A stretch of 64,000 nucleotides of DNA from positions 20,207 to 84,206 of the forward strand of contig CAVRFM010000024.1 of NCBI GenBank assembly GCA_963720375.1, given 5' to 3'. A program made the position numbers and the translations under genes. The notes under the pieces were generated by a model, which made no database searches, had not been told where the DNA came from, and saw only the letters and a list, made by a program, of their open reading frames with translations. Of this stretch, positions 18,064-27,126 are shown in pieces (position 1 is the first letter of the stretch; the number at the start of each line of letters is the position of its first letter). The DNA comes from JAPLHP01 sp963720375. GTDB lineage: Bacteria > Chloroflexota > Dehalococcoidia > UBA2247 > RBG-13-53-26.

Positions 18064-18525
18064 ATGACCTTGAAGGTAGAAAAAGCCATGATCGATGATG
18101 GCCCCCAGATACACAAGTTGGCCAATTACTTTGCTGAGAAGGGGGTCATGTTGCCGCGAGCCCTAAGCGAAATATATGAGAACATAAGAGACTTTTTTGT
18201 GGTCAGAGATGGAGACAAGGTAATTGGCTGCGCCTCCCTCCATATATACTGGTCTGATTTGGCTGAGGTCAGAGGTGTGGCGGTGAGCGAAGACTGCCAG
18301 GGTCAGGGGATCGGGGCAAGGCTTATTGAAGCATGTCTGAGAGAAGCGAAGGAGCTGGGTATCCAACAGGTTTTTTGTTTGACTTATAAGGCAGCCTTTT
18401 TTGAGAAGCTTGGTTTCCGCCAGGTAGACAAGCTGGAGCTACCGCGAAAGATTTGGTCTGAGTGCTACCGTTGCCCCAGATTTCCTAACTGCGACGAAGT
18501 TGCCTTGACATATAACGTTTCTTGA
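18064..18525 (+). CDS. GNAT N-acetyltransferase, N-acetylglutamate synthase-like
   Basis: A 153-residue GNAT acetyltransferase with the acetyl-CoA loop QGQGIGARLIEACL and the strand VRGVAVSEDCQ. The C-terminus carries a Cys cluster, WSECYRCPRFPNCDEVAL, which occurs in the short ArgA-like N-acetylglutamate synthases of some bacteria. That makes N-acetylation of glutamate (arginine synthesis) the best guess, although no arg gene is nearby. A TTG at 18055 is in frame, but ATG 18064 is preferred; the GGAGG before it is unusually close. Confidence 0.75.
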   Translation: MTLKVEKAMIDDGPQIHKLANYFAEKGVMLPRALSEIYENIRDFFVVRDGDKVIGCASLHIYWSDLAEVRGVAVSEDCQGQGIGARLIEACLREAKELGIQQVFCLTYKAAFFEKLGFRQVDKLELPRKIWSECYRCPRFPNCDEVALTYNVS

Positions 18526-18567
18526 TGGTGTTCGGTTGGGAAATCCCCTTTGATTTCTGGAGGAGGT

Positions 18568-19101
18568 ATGTTGAGTGAGACTGTTGAGCAGCTGTTGCAT
18601 AGCCAGCGAGTATACCAGGGGCGAGCAGTAAAACTGAAGGTAGATACAGTGCAGAAACCCAGCGGCAGGAAGACCACTCGGGAAGTCGTGGAACATAGCG
18701 ATTGTGTAGCTATCTTGGCTGTAGATGCTGAGGATAATATTCTTCTGGTTCGTCAGTTTCGTCATGCGGTGGGGAAGGACCTTCTGGAAATCCCTGCCGG
18801 TGGTATCGAACCTGGTGAGACCCCAGACCAGGCGGTGTGCCGCGAATTGAGGGAGGAGACAGGCTATCTACCCCAGAAGATCGTACGGTTGGGGGGATTC
18901 TACTCTGCCCCGGGATACTGTACGGAGTATTTGTATCTTTACCTTGCCACCGAGCTTATACCCAGCCCTTTGCAGGCTGAGGATACCGAGAGTATTGAGG
19001 TGGTACGTGTCTCTCCTGCTGAGGTTCGAGCCCTTATTGCTTCAGGTAAGATATGCGATGCCAAGAGCATCGCTGGATTGCTGAGTATTTCCCTGCGTTA
19101 G
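18568..19101 (+). CDS. Nudix hydrolase, ADP-ribose pyrophosphatase-like
   Basis: A 177-residue Nudix hydrolase. The Nudix box is complete (GGIEPGETPDQAVCRELREE, then TG), and the flanking LVRQFRHAVGKDLLEIPAG and GFYSAPGYCTEYLYLYLA match the ADP-ribose diphosphatase group (ADP-ribose to AMP + ribose 5-phosphate). A strong GGAGGAGG precedes ATG 18568. Co-location with nadK fits a role in nucleotide/NAD housekeeping. Confidence 0.88.
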   Translation: MLSETVEQLLHSQRVYQGRAVKLKVDTVQKPSGRKTTREVVEHSDCVAILAVDAEDNILLVRQFRHAVGKDLLEIPAGGIEPGETPDQAVCRELREETGYLPQKIVRLGGFYSAPGYCTEYLYLYLATELIPSPLQAEDTESIEVVRVSPAEVRALIASGKICDAKSIAGLLSISLR

Positions 19102-19163
19102 TGGCCTTATTAGTAGTGGAGGTATGTGAGCAGCGCGAGTCTACTTCAAAAGAAGGGCGGGTT

Positions 19164-22100
19164 TCACGTAAGGCTGCTACCATTCTTCTTATTGCAGAAT
19201 CTAATGACTTCGGCAAAGTTGCTCAGCTTAACTAGATTGTTGGACTCGAGGAATCCATCGTAAGTCAGGTTGATCCACGGCTTCCCATACATTCTGCTGA
19301 AATTCTCAGACATAGCAGCCACAATTCCTCCGGGCATGCAGCCGTGTGGCATTACCGATATCACACCGGCAAAGTTCGGATTCTCCATCCATTCAATCCC
19401 AGCGCCTATGCTAACTACTGCTTCACTGCCACATTTCGGAGAAAGGTATTGATTGGAGAACGAAAGTATCTCCTCTATTGAAGGCTCTCGGCTGTCAATC
19501 AACTCTTTGAAATTGCTGATCACCGAATGTTCATCTCTTTCTAGCTGAAGCTGCCTCAGATAACCTACCACAATCTTCTTCAGCCTTCTTTCTCTAACAC
19601 CGTCCTCAATGTTCCGGTGGGTAATATACTTCAGCCACTCTCCAATCGGGGAAACTATAACCTCAAGCCCTGCCTTCTCGCATTCTCTCACCAGGTCTCT
19701 ATTACTGAACCTGTTAGATCGTAAGTATATCTCACCGTTGATCCCTACGATTGGTCTTCTGGGCTTTTCAGGGTCAATCAGGGCCTCAAATCTTGTGGTT
19801 ACCTCTCTCAAGTAGTAGTCGAGTTTCTCTCTTTTGCGGATATGGTTGGCAAGATCAGTCAGGCACTCGTTGAATAATGCATCAGTCACTCCGATTGATT
19901 TTTCATAAGGGCGAGTTCGCCAAAGAAGCTTTTCGAGATAATCCACGGCTACAATGCCCTTCCAAGCCAGGCGCTCGAATCCTGTACCAAGATTCAAATC
20001 ACGATAGGCGTTATTTGATACGGTAGTTCGTATCTGAAGGTTGAAGCCCATTTCTCTCAGTATTCTGATTTGTTCTACAGCGTATTTCCCAAAGCGGCAA
20101 GGACCGAAGGCACTGGCCATGAAACCTTCGACGTCTTCTGGCCCGAAATCATAGCTGTTGCCTTCGTAGAAAAACCTCACGAAGTCACCGAGGCTCACGC
20201 GGTATGGCAAGCATTCCTTGCCTGATGTGACCTTGTTACTGTAAAGGAGGTTTCTTTCGTCTGGCTCAGGAAGCACGACTGCTTTCACTCCAAAGGCTTC
20301 CATTGCAGCGCCAAGTGCCTCAGCATGTGTACACATCCTTGGTATGAGGATAACCTTATTTGAATTAACGGTCGTAGGTGCTTCCCGGCGGATATTCTTA
20401 TCCTCGGTTGGGAAGCTGTATGATCTGGAGGAGCGCGCAAACCCATTTATGGTATCCACAAAAGCTTCGAGTCGCGTAATGATGCCGGCTTCTGCTGCGT
20501 GTTCATCGATTTCCAATTGGCCTAACGGCTTGTTGCCCATGATGTCTCGAACAATATTGAGCACGAATGAGTTAGGGCCACAGCCAAAGTTTGTTAGTAT
20601 TAGCCCATAAAGTTGTGGGTCTTTTGCTGTTATTGCTGCCCCGGCTATGTGCTTGCTTTCGCAGAACCAGTATGGTCGGTCTGAGTATTCTCTAACATTC
20701 ACCGAAGACAGCGATAGGTAGTCTAGTGGTATAGGCACTACACCGAGTTGGGCGAGCTTTTCGGCGATACCAAGATTAGCGCCTGAATCTTGAGACATGT
20801 ATGAACGGGAGAATATCACTACACCCAGTTGATTATTCTGACGGATCTGTTGCAGTAGCTTCTTGCCGTGCTCCACCAGGGCCGCTTCGAATTCCCTTTG
20901 ATCTTCAAGTCCGGCGATTGCAGCCATCTTCCCTTGTTTCTTGGTGAATCCCATTCGCACTGCAACATCTGTCAGACTATTTATCGTATCATCGTCACCT
21001 CTGCTAAGATCGATCACAGGTATAAGCAGCCGTTGTTCGAGATTGAGGGCTTGGCGAATAATGAATGGAGAAGCCTGAACTAGAGGGCAGGAGTATTTTT
21101 GATCCTCATCACCTTCTTTCAGGCCAAGTCGGATAGCAGAAGGATAGAGGATGTAGTCGACTTGCTTCAGACTTGCTGCGTGCCCATGCAGCAACTTGAG
21201 AGGGAAGCAACTGTCTGTATAGCCCAATTCCACGGCCTCTTCAGTGATTTGCTTGGTGGTTTTGCTTGAAAGGACTACTTTTGTGCCCAGCGAGTTAAGA
21301 AAGCCAATGAGCAACGGGGCGTAATCATATGCTGCGAGCGCCCTGGGGATGCCGACTGATGGTGTGCCCTCTTTTTCTTTATACTGCTTGAATAACAGCT
21401 TCTCACGTTCATCAAAAGCGGTTTCTATTTTTTCATGGCTGATAGTGCTGTCGAAAAGGTCGCACCTGCTGCCGTAGAACGTTGACTTTTCGTTGGGTAT
21501 GTCCAGTCGACTGATGTTGCAGTTGTTGTCGCACACTTTGCAGACAAATGTTGTGAGGTTGTGATTACTGTCGATGACTTTCTGGAACCCTTTGAACTTT
21601 GAGCTTTCGCCCCCCGTGCTTTCCTTGGCGAGAAGTGCCGCACCTATAGCACCACTCACCTCCTTGTGTTCAGGTACGATAGTGGTTTTCCCTTGTAGTG
21701 CATTTTGAAAAGCAGAAACAACAGCCTCGTTGTAGAATACCGCTCCAGTCAATATAACTTTGTCGCCCAGCTTTCTTGTTTCTACGACTTTAGAAAGGTA
21801 GTTCCCGGCAATAGAGTTAGCCAGACTGGCAGTGATGACTTCCAGAGGGACGCCTCCTTGCTGAGCCGAAGCCACTGCCTGTCCCATAAAGGCAGCGCAC
21901 CTTGTTCCCAAATCGATGGTGTGTGGAGCCTTGAATGCCAGATTGGCGAATTCACCGTTTTGAACATGGATACCAAGCTGCTCAGCCAGTTCATCGATGA
22001 AGCTGCCTGTACCAGCGGCGCAGGCCTTATTCATCTGATAATCAACAACGACGCCGTTTCGCTTTATGACGAGCTTTGAATCCTGCCCCCCTATTTCAAT

Positions 22101-23321
22101 GATATCTGCTTCGGGGTCCAGTTCTGCTGCAGCTCTTGTCTGTGCAGTGATCTCGTTCTTTATTAAATCCGCACCGATAAAGCTGCCCACCAGATATCTC
22201 CCGGAGCCGGTGACACCTACTCCAGCGATCATAGCCTTATCTCCCACATGTTGCAGCAGATTATGGAAGACCTCTTTTACAGCATCTAACGGCCTTCCTG
22301 CTGTCATCAGGTAACTCTTTGCTATGATCTTCTGGCCAGATTCGTCGATTATGACTGCCTTTGTACTGGTAGACCCAACATCAACTCCAAGGTAGCCCTT
22401 GAACGGTTTCTCTATTACTGGTGTTGCCCAACAGCTAGATTGCTGGCTTTTCTTTTCGAGCCTTGGCATTTCAAAATAGTGTTGCTTGACTTCTGCTTCA
22501 GACAGTACTGTGACTTTTGAAATTCTTCCGGATTCTCTGGAAAGTATGGCTGCCCCCAAAGCCTCAATGTATAGATTATTCTCTGGAACAATAACGTTAG
22601 CCGGACGCCCGTTTCTTGCAGACAGTACCTCGTTGAGGGCTTTGATTATTGCAGCATTGGCAGCAACACCACCAACACAGAAGATTGGTTCCTCGAACGC
22701 GCCTTTTTTGAGAGAGGCTACCATTCGGGCTATGCTGCCACAGAGTGCGTAGAGCATTGCCCCTATCGGGACCCCCTTCTGCTGCAGGTGGATAAGGTCA
22801 GTCTTGGCGAAGACGCTACACCTGGCGGCTATCCTGGGTGGAGTGCCTTCAAATTCCATAGCAAGACGTGAGAAGTCCTCCATGCTTATCCCGAGTCTGT
22901 ATGCCTGCTGCTCCAGAAACATCCCGGTGCCTGCTGCGCAAAGAGGGTTTGAGGCGACCCTCCATGGTTTCCTTAGTCCATCCTCGAGCTCCATGACAAA
23001 AGAACTCTGTCCGCCAATTTGTAGGATGGTTTTTGCCTCTGGATGGAAATGGAGAAGCCCTGAAGCAATTGATAGCGAGCTGCTATATTCAGACCAGTTC
23101 AGTTTATTGGATACCATGGTGACGGCTGAACCAGATAGAGCAGCTGTGTTGATCTCTTGGAGATTGAATTTTCTGGCAAGCCTTGCAATTAGTAATGCGA
23201 CCGCAGCCTGGGAGCTGGAGGTCACCTTTTCACTATCGAGTAAGAGTACTCTGTCGTCCCTGTCGATAAGCGCCAGTTTTACGTTGACAGAGCCAATATC
23301 TATGCCTAAAGAATGGGTCAT
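19164..23321 (-). CDS. Giant 2-hydroxyacyl-CoA dehydratase activase-like protein (two BcrAD/BadFG domains + DUF2229)
   Basis: A 1385-residue protein. Two ASKHA ATPase domains start with GIDIGSVNVK (residue 6) and GVDVGSTSTK (about 310). Each carries the Cys motif that, in the HgdC family, helps bind a [4Fe-4S] cluster across a dimer (CAAGTG twice; AARCSVF and GTRCAAF). Then come VCDNNCNI, a DUF2229 domain (about 660-900, GIPRALAAYDYAPLL), and a C-terminal region with CGPNSFVLNIVRD and FGPCRFGKYA. HgdC-type activases use ATP to push electrons into dehydratases or benzoyl-CoA reductases, but no such partner is in this window. Monocistronic, and convergent with the Nudix gene. Confidence 0.92.
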   Translation of the reverse strand: MTHSLGIDIGSVNVKLALIDRDDRVLLLDSEKVTSSSQAAVALLIARLARKFNLQEINTAALSGSAVTMVSNKLNWSEYSSSLSIASGLLHFHPEAKTILQIGGQSSFVMELEDGLRKPWRVASNPLCAAGTGMFLEQQAYRLGISMEDFSRLAMEFEGTPPRIAARCSVFAKTDLIHLQQKGVPIGAMLYALCGSIARMVASLKKGAFEEPIFCVGGVAANAAIIKALNEVLSARNGRPANVIVPENNLYIEALGAAILSRESGRISKVTVLSEAEVKQHYFEMPRLEKKSQQSSCWATPVIEKPFKGYLGVDVGSTSTKAVIIDESGQKIIAKSYLMTAGRPLDAVKEVFHNLLQHVGDKAMIAGVGVTGSGRYLVGSFIGADLIKNEITAQTRAAAELDPEADIIEIGGQDSKLVIKRNGVVVDYQMNKACAAGTGSFIDELAEQLGIHVQNGEFANLAFKAPHTIDLGTRCAAFMGQAVASAQQGGVPLEVITASLANSIAGNYLSKVVETRKLGDKVILTGAVFYNEAVVSAFQNALQGKTTIVPEHKEVSGAIGAALLAKESTGGESSKFKGFQKVIDSNHNLTTFVCKVCDNNCNISRLDIPNEKSTFYGSRCDLFDSTISHEKIETAFDEREKLLFKQYKEKEGTPSVGIPRALAAYDYAPLLIGFLNSLGTKVVLSSKTTKQITEEAVELGYTDSCFPLKLLHGHAASLKQVDYILYPSAIRLGLKEGDEDQKYSCPLVQASPFIIRQALNLEQRLLIPVIDLSRGDDDTINSLTDVAVRMGFTKKQGKMAAIAGLEDQREFEAALVEHGKKLLQQIRQNNQLGVVIFSRSYMSQDSGANLGIAEKLAQLGVVPIPLDYLSLSSVNVREYSDRPYWFCESKHIAGAAITAKDPQLYGLILTNFGCGPNSFVLNIVRDIMGNKPLGQLEIDEHAAEAGIITRLEAFVDTINGFARSSRSYSFPTEDKNIRREAPTTVNSNKVILIPRMCTHAEALGAAMEAFGVKAVVLPEPDERNLLYSNKVTSGKECLPYRVSLGDFVRFFYEGNSYDFGPEDVEGFMASAFGPCRFGKYAVEQIRILREMGFNLQIRTTVSNNAYRDLNLGTGFERLAWKGIVAVDYLEKLLWRTRPYEKSIGVTDALFNECLTDLANHIRKREKLDYYLREVTTRFEALIDPEKPRRPIVGINGEIYLRSNRFSNRDLVRECEKAGLEVIVSPIGEWLKYITHRNIEDGVRERRLKKIVVGYLRQLQLERDEHSVISNFKELIDSREPSIEEILSFSNQYLSPKCGSEAVVSIGAGIEWMENPNFAGVISVMPHGCMPGGIVAAMSENFSRMYGKPWINLTYDGFLESNNLVKLSNFAEVIRFCNKKNGSSLT

Positions 23322-23426
23322 TCTGTGTTGAACACGAGAATCATAATATACACAAGAGTAATCATTAGGGATTATAGCACCTAAACGCTTACCGTGCTAA
23401 TGAGTTGTGTGCTTTGTTTATGTGTT

Positions 23427-23456
23427 TTGGCCATGCCTGAGTCCATGTGCTATACT
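23427..23456 (+). promoter_or_regulatory. Probable promoter of the glycan gene cluster
   Basis: TTGGCC (23427-23432) and TATACT (23451-23456) are spaced 18 bp apart in the 23322-23580 divergent intergenic region. The expected leader before the glycosyltransferase ATG is about 120 nt; no riboswitch-like fold was recognised in it. Confidence 0.45.
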
Positions 23457-23580
23457 TAATTTCTTGTGCATGTGGCATTAATGCAGGTGCCACGAGGGGG
23501 GGTATTATTTTTGTTTCCTCAACGAAGAGGGCTCTATTCCTCTTGTGGATCCTGACTTGCGAAGAGGATAAGCGGTATAG

Positions 23581-24819
23581 ATGAAGATATGCCTCCTATC
23601 CTATAGAGGGCATCCTTTTTGTGGTGGACAGGGTATCTACATTCACAATCTTACCAAGGCGCTCTGCAGTCTCGGCCACGAGGTTGAGCTTTTGTCGGGA
23701 CCTCCCCACCCCGTGGTTGTCGATGCGGTCAAGGTACACAAGCTCGAGAGCCTAGACGTATATAGTTGGAGAGGTCATCTCCCACCAGAACCTCTGCGAA
23801 TCCTCTACCCTCTTAATCTCTACGAAGTCGTGTCTGTTCTCTTGGGAGGGTTCCCGGAACCGTTCACGTTCAGTATGAGGGCATATAGAAAGCTCTGGTG
23901 GCTCTCAAGACACAAGAAGTTTGACGTCATCCATGACAACCAGTGCCTAGGTTATGGCTTCTTGCTGATGAAGCAGTTCGGAATCCCAGTCGTCTCTACT
24001 ATTCATCATCCTGTCACTGTTGACAGGGAAATAGATATCCGCAATGCCAAGGGTTGGTGGCAGAAGTTCAAAATGATTCGGTGGTATTCCTTCCTGCCCA
24101 TGCAGCGTATTGTGTCGAGGCGGATGGACAGGATTATTGCTGTCTCTGAAAACTCAGCCGAGGACACAGCGCGCTCTTTCAAGATCCCGCGAGAGAAGTT
24201 CAGAGTGGTCTACAACGGGATTGATATCAATCTTTTTGATGGGGATGGTTCGATGTGCAAGAAGCCCAACAGCCTCATCGTTGTCGGTGGATATAGCCCT
24301 TTGAAGGGTTTGTCTCATCTGCTGGGAGCTATCAAGTTGCTGAGCAGTGAGATGGAATTGAACCTGACGGTGGTTGGTGGTCCGCCTGACGGCAAGTACT
24401 CCTCGGGCTTGGTAAGAGATTATGGACTTCAAGATAGGGTCACTTTTACTGGCAGGATAAGCCATGAGGATCTGGTCAGATGTTATTCGGCAGCCGAAGT
24501 GGCGGTGGTGCCTTCGCTCTATGAGGGTTTTGGTTTTCCTGCTGCGGAGGCCATGTCTTGCGGGGTACCCGTTATCTCGACAACAGCGGGCGCTCTTCCT
24601 GAGGTGGTAGGTCCGGATGGCGAGGCTGGTATTATGGTACCCCCGGGTAGTGCTGATGCTATAGCCTCGGCGATAAGGCGTCTTATGTCTGATAATGACC
24701 TTCGCAAACGGATGGGTGCGGCAGCACGGAGGAGAATAGAGACTCATTTCACTTGGGAAGAAGCTGCGAAGAGGACTGTAGCGGTGTATGAGGAGCTGAT
24801 TGCCGATGCTCACCGTTGA
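23581..24819 (+). CDS. GT4 family glycosyltransferase
   Basis: A 412-residue GT-B glycosyltransferase that would transfer a sugar from a nucleotide donor to a glycan or lipid acceptor. It has the N-terminal GGQGIYIHNL loop and, in the C-terminal domain, VYNGID and PSLYEGFGFPAAEAMSCG with the EX7E donor-binding motif. No membrane segment is visible, so it is cytoplasmic or peripheral. It is the first of four co-directional genes that overlap end to start. Donor and acceptor are not predictable. Confidence 0.92.
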   Translation: MKICLLSYRGHPFCGGQGIYIHNLTKALCSLGHEVELLSGPPHPVVVDAVKVHKLESLDVYSWRGHLPPEPLRILYPLNLYEVVSVLLGGFPEPFTFSMRAYRKLWWLSRHKKFDVIHDNQCLGYGFLLMKQFGIPVVSTIHHPVTVDREIDIRNAKGWWQKFKMIRWYSFLPMQRIVSRRMDRIIAVSENSAEDTARSFKIPREKFRVVYNGIDINLFDGDGSMCKKPNSLIVVGGYSPLKGLSHLLGAIKLLSSEMELNLTVVGGPPDGKYSSGLVRDYGLQDRVTFTGRISHEDLVRCYSAAEVAVVPSLYEGFGFPAAEAMSCGVPVISTTAGALPEVVGPDGEAGIMVPPGSADAIASAIRRLMSDNDLRKRMGAAARRRIETHFTWEEAAKRTVAVYEELIADAHR

Positions 24820-25540
24820 CTACAATCTCTTGGAAATACAGGAAGGCCAGCATATTCTGGATGTTGGCTGCGGTGAAGGGAGGCACAGTTGGGGGGCATA
24901 TAGCAAATTCGATTGCCACGTCTGTGCGTTGGATATGGAGAAAAAGGGTCTGAATAAGACCAGGTATATGCTTCAGACTCTGGACAATGAGCAGCAGCAC
25001 AATGGCAAGTGGCTGGCAGTTCGGGGCGATGCCATGCGGCTTCCTCTTAAGGATACTTCATTCGACAGGGTTGTCTGTTCTGAAGTTCTAGAGCACGTTG
25101 GTGATGACAAACAGAGCATGGGAGAACTGGTGAGAGTACTGAAGGATGGTGGCATACTGGCCGTCAGTGTGCCCACATATCTTACGGAGAGCATCTATTG
25201 GAGGATATCGAAGCAATATTGCCACAATCCAGGTGGACATGTGAGAAAGTACAGGGCCAATGACCTGGTAGGCCTGCTGCGCGAGCATAACCTCCGTATC
25301 TACAGTATTAGACATAAACATTCCCTGCATTCGATATACTGGCTTCTCCGCTGTATGTTTGGGGTAAACAATGAGAAGGCCCTAATTCCATCCATGTACC
25401 ACAGGTTTCTGGTTTGGGATCTCAAGACCAGAACCAGGCCGATTCGTCTGCTTGACGATATATGCAATCACATCTTTCCTAAGAGCATCGTTATCTATGC
25501 CAAGAAAGGAGAGGATGGACAGCATCTCCAAACTGATTAA
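24806..25540 (+). CDS. Class I SAM-dependent methyltransferase
   Basis: A 244-residue Methyltransf_11-type enzyme with the SAM-binding ILDVGCGEGRHS, acidic CALDME after strand 2, RGDAMRLPL and VCSEVLEHV. It starts inside the end of the glycosyltransferase gene (14-bp overlap from ATG 24806; a TTG at 24800 is also possible). Likely modifies a sugar or lipid in the same pathway. Its 3' end overlaps the following gene by 26 bp. Confidence 0.88.
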   Translation: MLTVDYNLLEIQEGQHILDVGCGEGRHSWGAYSKFDCHVCALDMEKKGLNKTRYMLQTLDNEQQHNGKWLAVRGDAMRLPLKDTSFDRVVCSEVLEHVGDDKQSMGELVRVLKDGGILAVSVPTYLTESIYWRISKQYCHNPGGHVRKYRANDLVGLLREHNLRIYSIRHKHSLHSIYWLLRCMFGVNNEKALIPSMYHRFLVWDLKTRTRPIRLLDDICNHIFPKSIVIYAKKGEDGQHLQTD

Positions 25541-26516
25541 CGAACAGGCAGACTTCATCAGTAGACATCAACTACCTTCGGGAGCTATCCCTTGGTATGA
25601 TGACGGCATCACGGACCCTTGGGATCATGTGGAATGTGCCATAGCCCTGGACTTGACTGGTCGCTTTGATCAGGCTGTCAAAGCCTACAGGTGGTTGAAG
25701 GAAAAACAGAACTCTGATGGCAGTTGGTACTCGAGCTACGTCGCCGACAAGCCGAAGGATCTGACTCGGGATACTAACCAGAGTACATATGTAGCCACTG
25801 GAGTGTGGTATCACTACTTACTTACGGGCGATGAGGGCTTCCTCCGGGATATGTGGCAGACTGTTGAGGCGGCTATAGAGTTTGCTCTGTCTCTCCAGCA
25901 ACCTACCGGGGAGATCCACTGGGCCTGCAATGGAAATAACAAGACGTGGCCGGGGGCTATTCTGGCAGCATCGACCTGTATCTGGCAGAGCATAAGAAGT
26001 GCCATCAAGATTGCCAATAAGCTCGGGATTCATAGATCAGGCTGGGAAGCTGCAAACGATAGGTTGCTTAGGGCTATGAAGGAACGTCCAGAACTCTTTG
26101 ACAGGTTTGGTGAGGATAGTCAAGGTTTTGCCACAAACTGGTACTATCCAATTCTAACTGGGGTTGTTCGGGGAAAGGAAGCGCAGAGGATTATTCTCGA
26201 ACGGTGGAATGATTTCGTGATGGACAGGTGGGGGTGCAAGTGTGTTGTGGGGACGCCGTGGGTGACGGTAGCCGAAACCTCTGAGTTGATCATGACACTA
26301 TATGGGATGGGCGAAATAGATAGGGCCAATACGCTGTTGGGTTGGATGCTGCAGCTCAAGGATCACGATGGCGGCTTCGAGACTGGTATAAAATTGCCGG
26401 AGCAGATGATCTGGCCGGAGGAGAAGAATACTTGGACGTCGGCTGGGGTCATTATGGCTGTATCAGCCCGGGCGAAGGTTGAGGGTGTGAACATTGAAGG
26501 CATCAATGTGCGCTGA
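25515..26516 (+). CDS. Alpha/alpha-barrel (prenyltransferase/terpene-cyclase-like) protein of a glycan cluster
   Basis: A 333-residue protein with repeats of the six-hairpin toroid type: LDLTGRFDQAVKAYRWLKE, QNSDGSWYSSY, LQQPTGEIHW and LKDHDGGFETG. The repeated QxxDGxW/F pattern is that of prenyltransferase/squalene-cyclase and some glycosidase barrels. Such proteins are often found beside glycosyltransferases, where their role is unknown. Start ATG 25515 follows AAGGAGAGG and lies within the end of the methyltransferase gene. Calling it a cyclase is not justified, since no DXDD motif is visible. Confidence 0.7.
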   Translation: MDSISKLINEQADFISRHQLPSGAIPWYDDGITDPWDHVECAIALDLTGRFDQAVKAYRWLKEKQNSDGSWYSSYVADKPKDLTRDTNQSTYVATGVWYHYLLTGDEGFLRDMWQTVEAAIEFALSLQQPTGEIHWACNGNNKTWPGAILAASTCIWQSIRSAIKIANKLGIHRSGWEAANDRLLRAMKERPELFDRFGEDSQGFATNWYYPILTGVVRGKEAQRIILERWNDFVMDRWGCKCVVGTPWVTVAETSELIMTLYGMGEIDRANTLLGWMLQLKDHDGGFETGIKLPEQMIWPEEKNTWTSAGVIMAVSARAKVEGVNIEGINVR

Positions 26517-27102
26517 AGAGTTTGTGGGTTACGAGAATCTCCTGATGTTTGTTGAAGAGAAGGCGCTCCAGAAACTTGATGGAGACATTGTTGAGATTGG
26601 GACCTACATGGGGGGGGGAACGGCCAAGCTTGCGAAGTTCGCTAAGAAATACGGCAGGAAGGTATATGCCATTGACATTTTCGACCCTAGCTTGGACAAG
26701 ACTACGGGCAAGGGGGGCGTTACGGCAGGAGAGGTATACGAGGCTTTCCTCTATGGTCGCTCAATGCTGGAAGTCTACGAGGAGACGATCAGAGGTTTTG
26801 ATAATATCATAACCATCAAGAGTAATTCTAAAGAAGTGACCTTCCCAGAAGATCAGAAATTCTTCTTTGGATTTGTTGATGGTTGCCACCAGGTGTCCTA
26901 TGTGGAGAACGATTTTCATGTGATCTGGCCCCACCTTGTCCCAGGGGGCGCAATAGGGTTTCACGACTACAGATTTGATGATTGGCCAGAGGTTACTCCA
27001 GCTGTTGACAAACTGATTATTGATTACAGTAGCGAGATAAGGGAGATTCAGGAAATCGAAGGCAGGAGTGGGGTCGTTACGATCCTCTTGGTGAAGCGTT
27101 AG
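26506..27102 (+). CDS. Methyltransf_24-type SAM-dependent methyltransferase
   Basis: A 198-residue Rossmann methyltransferase. It has GDIVEIGTYMGGGTAKLAKF as the SAM motif, VYAIDIFDP, FFGFVDGCHQVSYVENDF and GGAIGFHDY, which match the Methyltransf_24 / cephalosporin hydroxylase-like group acting on sugars or small hydroxylated groups. GAAGG is 5 nt before ATG 26506, which lies inside the end of the previous gene. It is the last gene of the overlapping plus-strand set. Confidence 0.82.
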   Translation: MCAEEFVGYENLLMFVEEKALQKLDGDIVEIGTYMGGGTAKLAKFAKKYGRKVYAIDIFDPSLDKTTGKGGVTAGEVYEAFLYGRSMLEVYEETIRGFDNIITIKSNSKEVTFPEDQKFFFGFVDGCHQVSYVENDFHVIWPHLVPGGAIGFHDYRFDDWPEVTPAVDKLIIDYSSEIREIQEIEGRSGVVTILLVKR

Positions 27103-27126
27103 AAGGGTATGGTATCGACTTGTCTG

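Noticed and set aside
24154..24813. 219-codon minus-strand ORF opposite the GT4 gene
   Set aside because: Antisense to a clear glycosyltransferase with the EX7E motif; no domain recognised.
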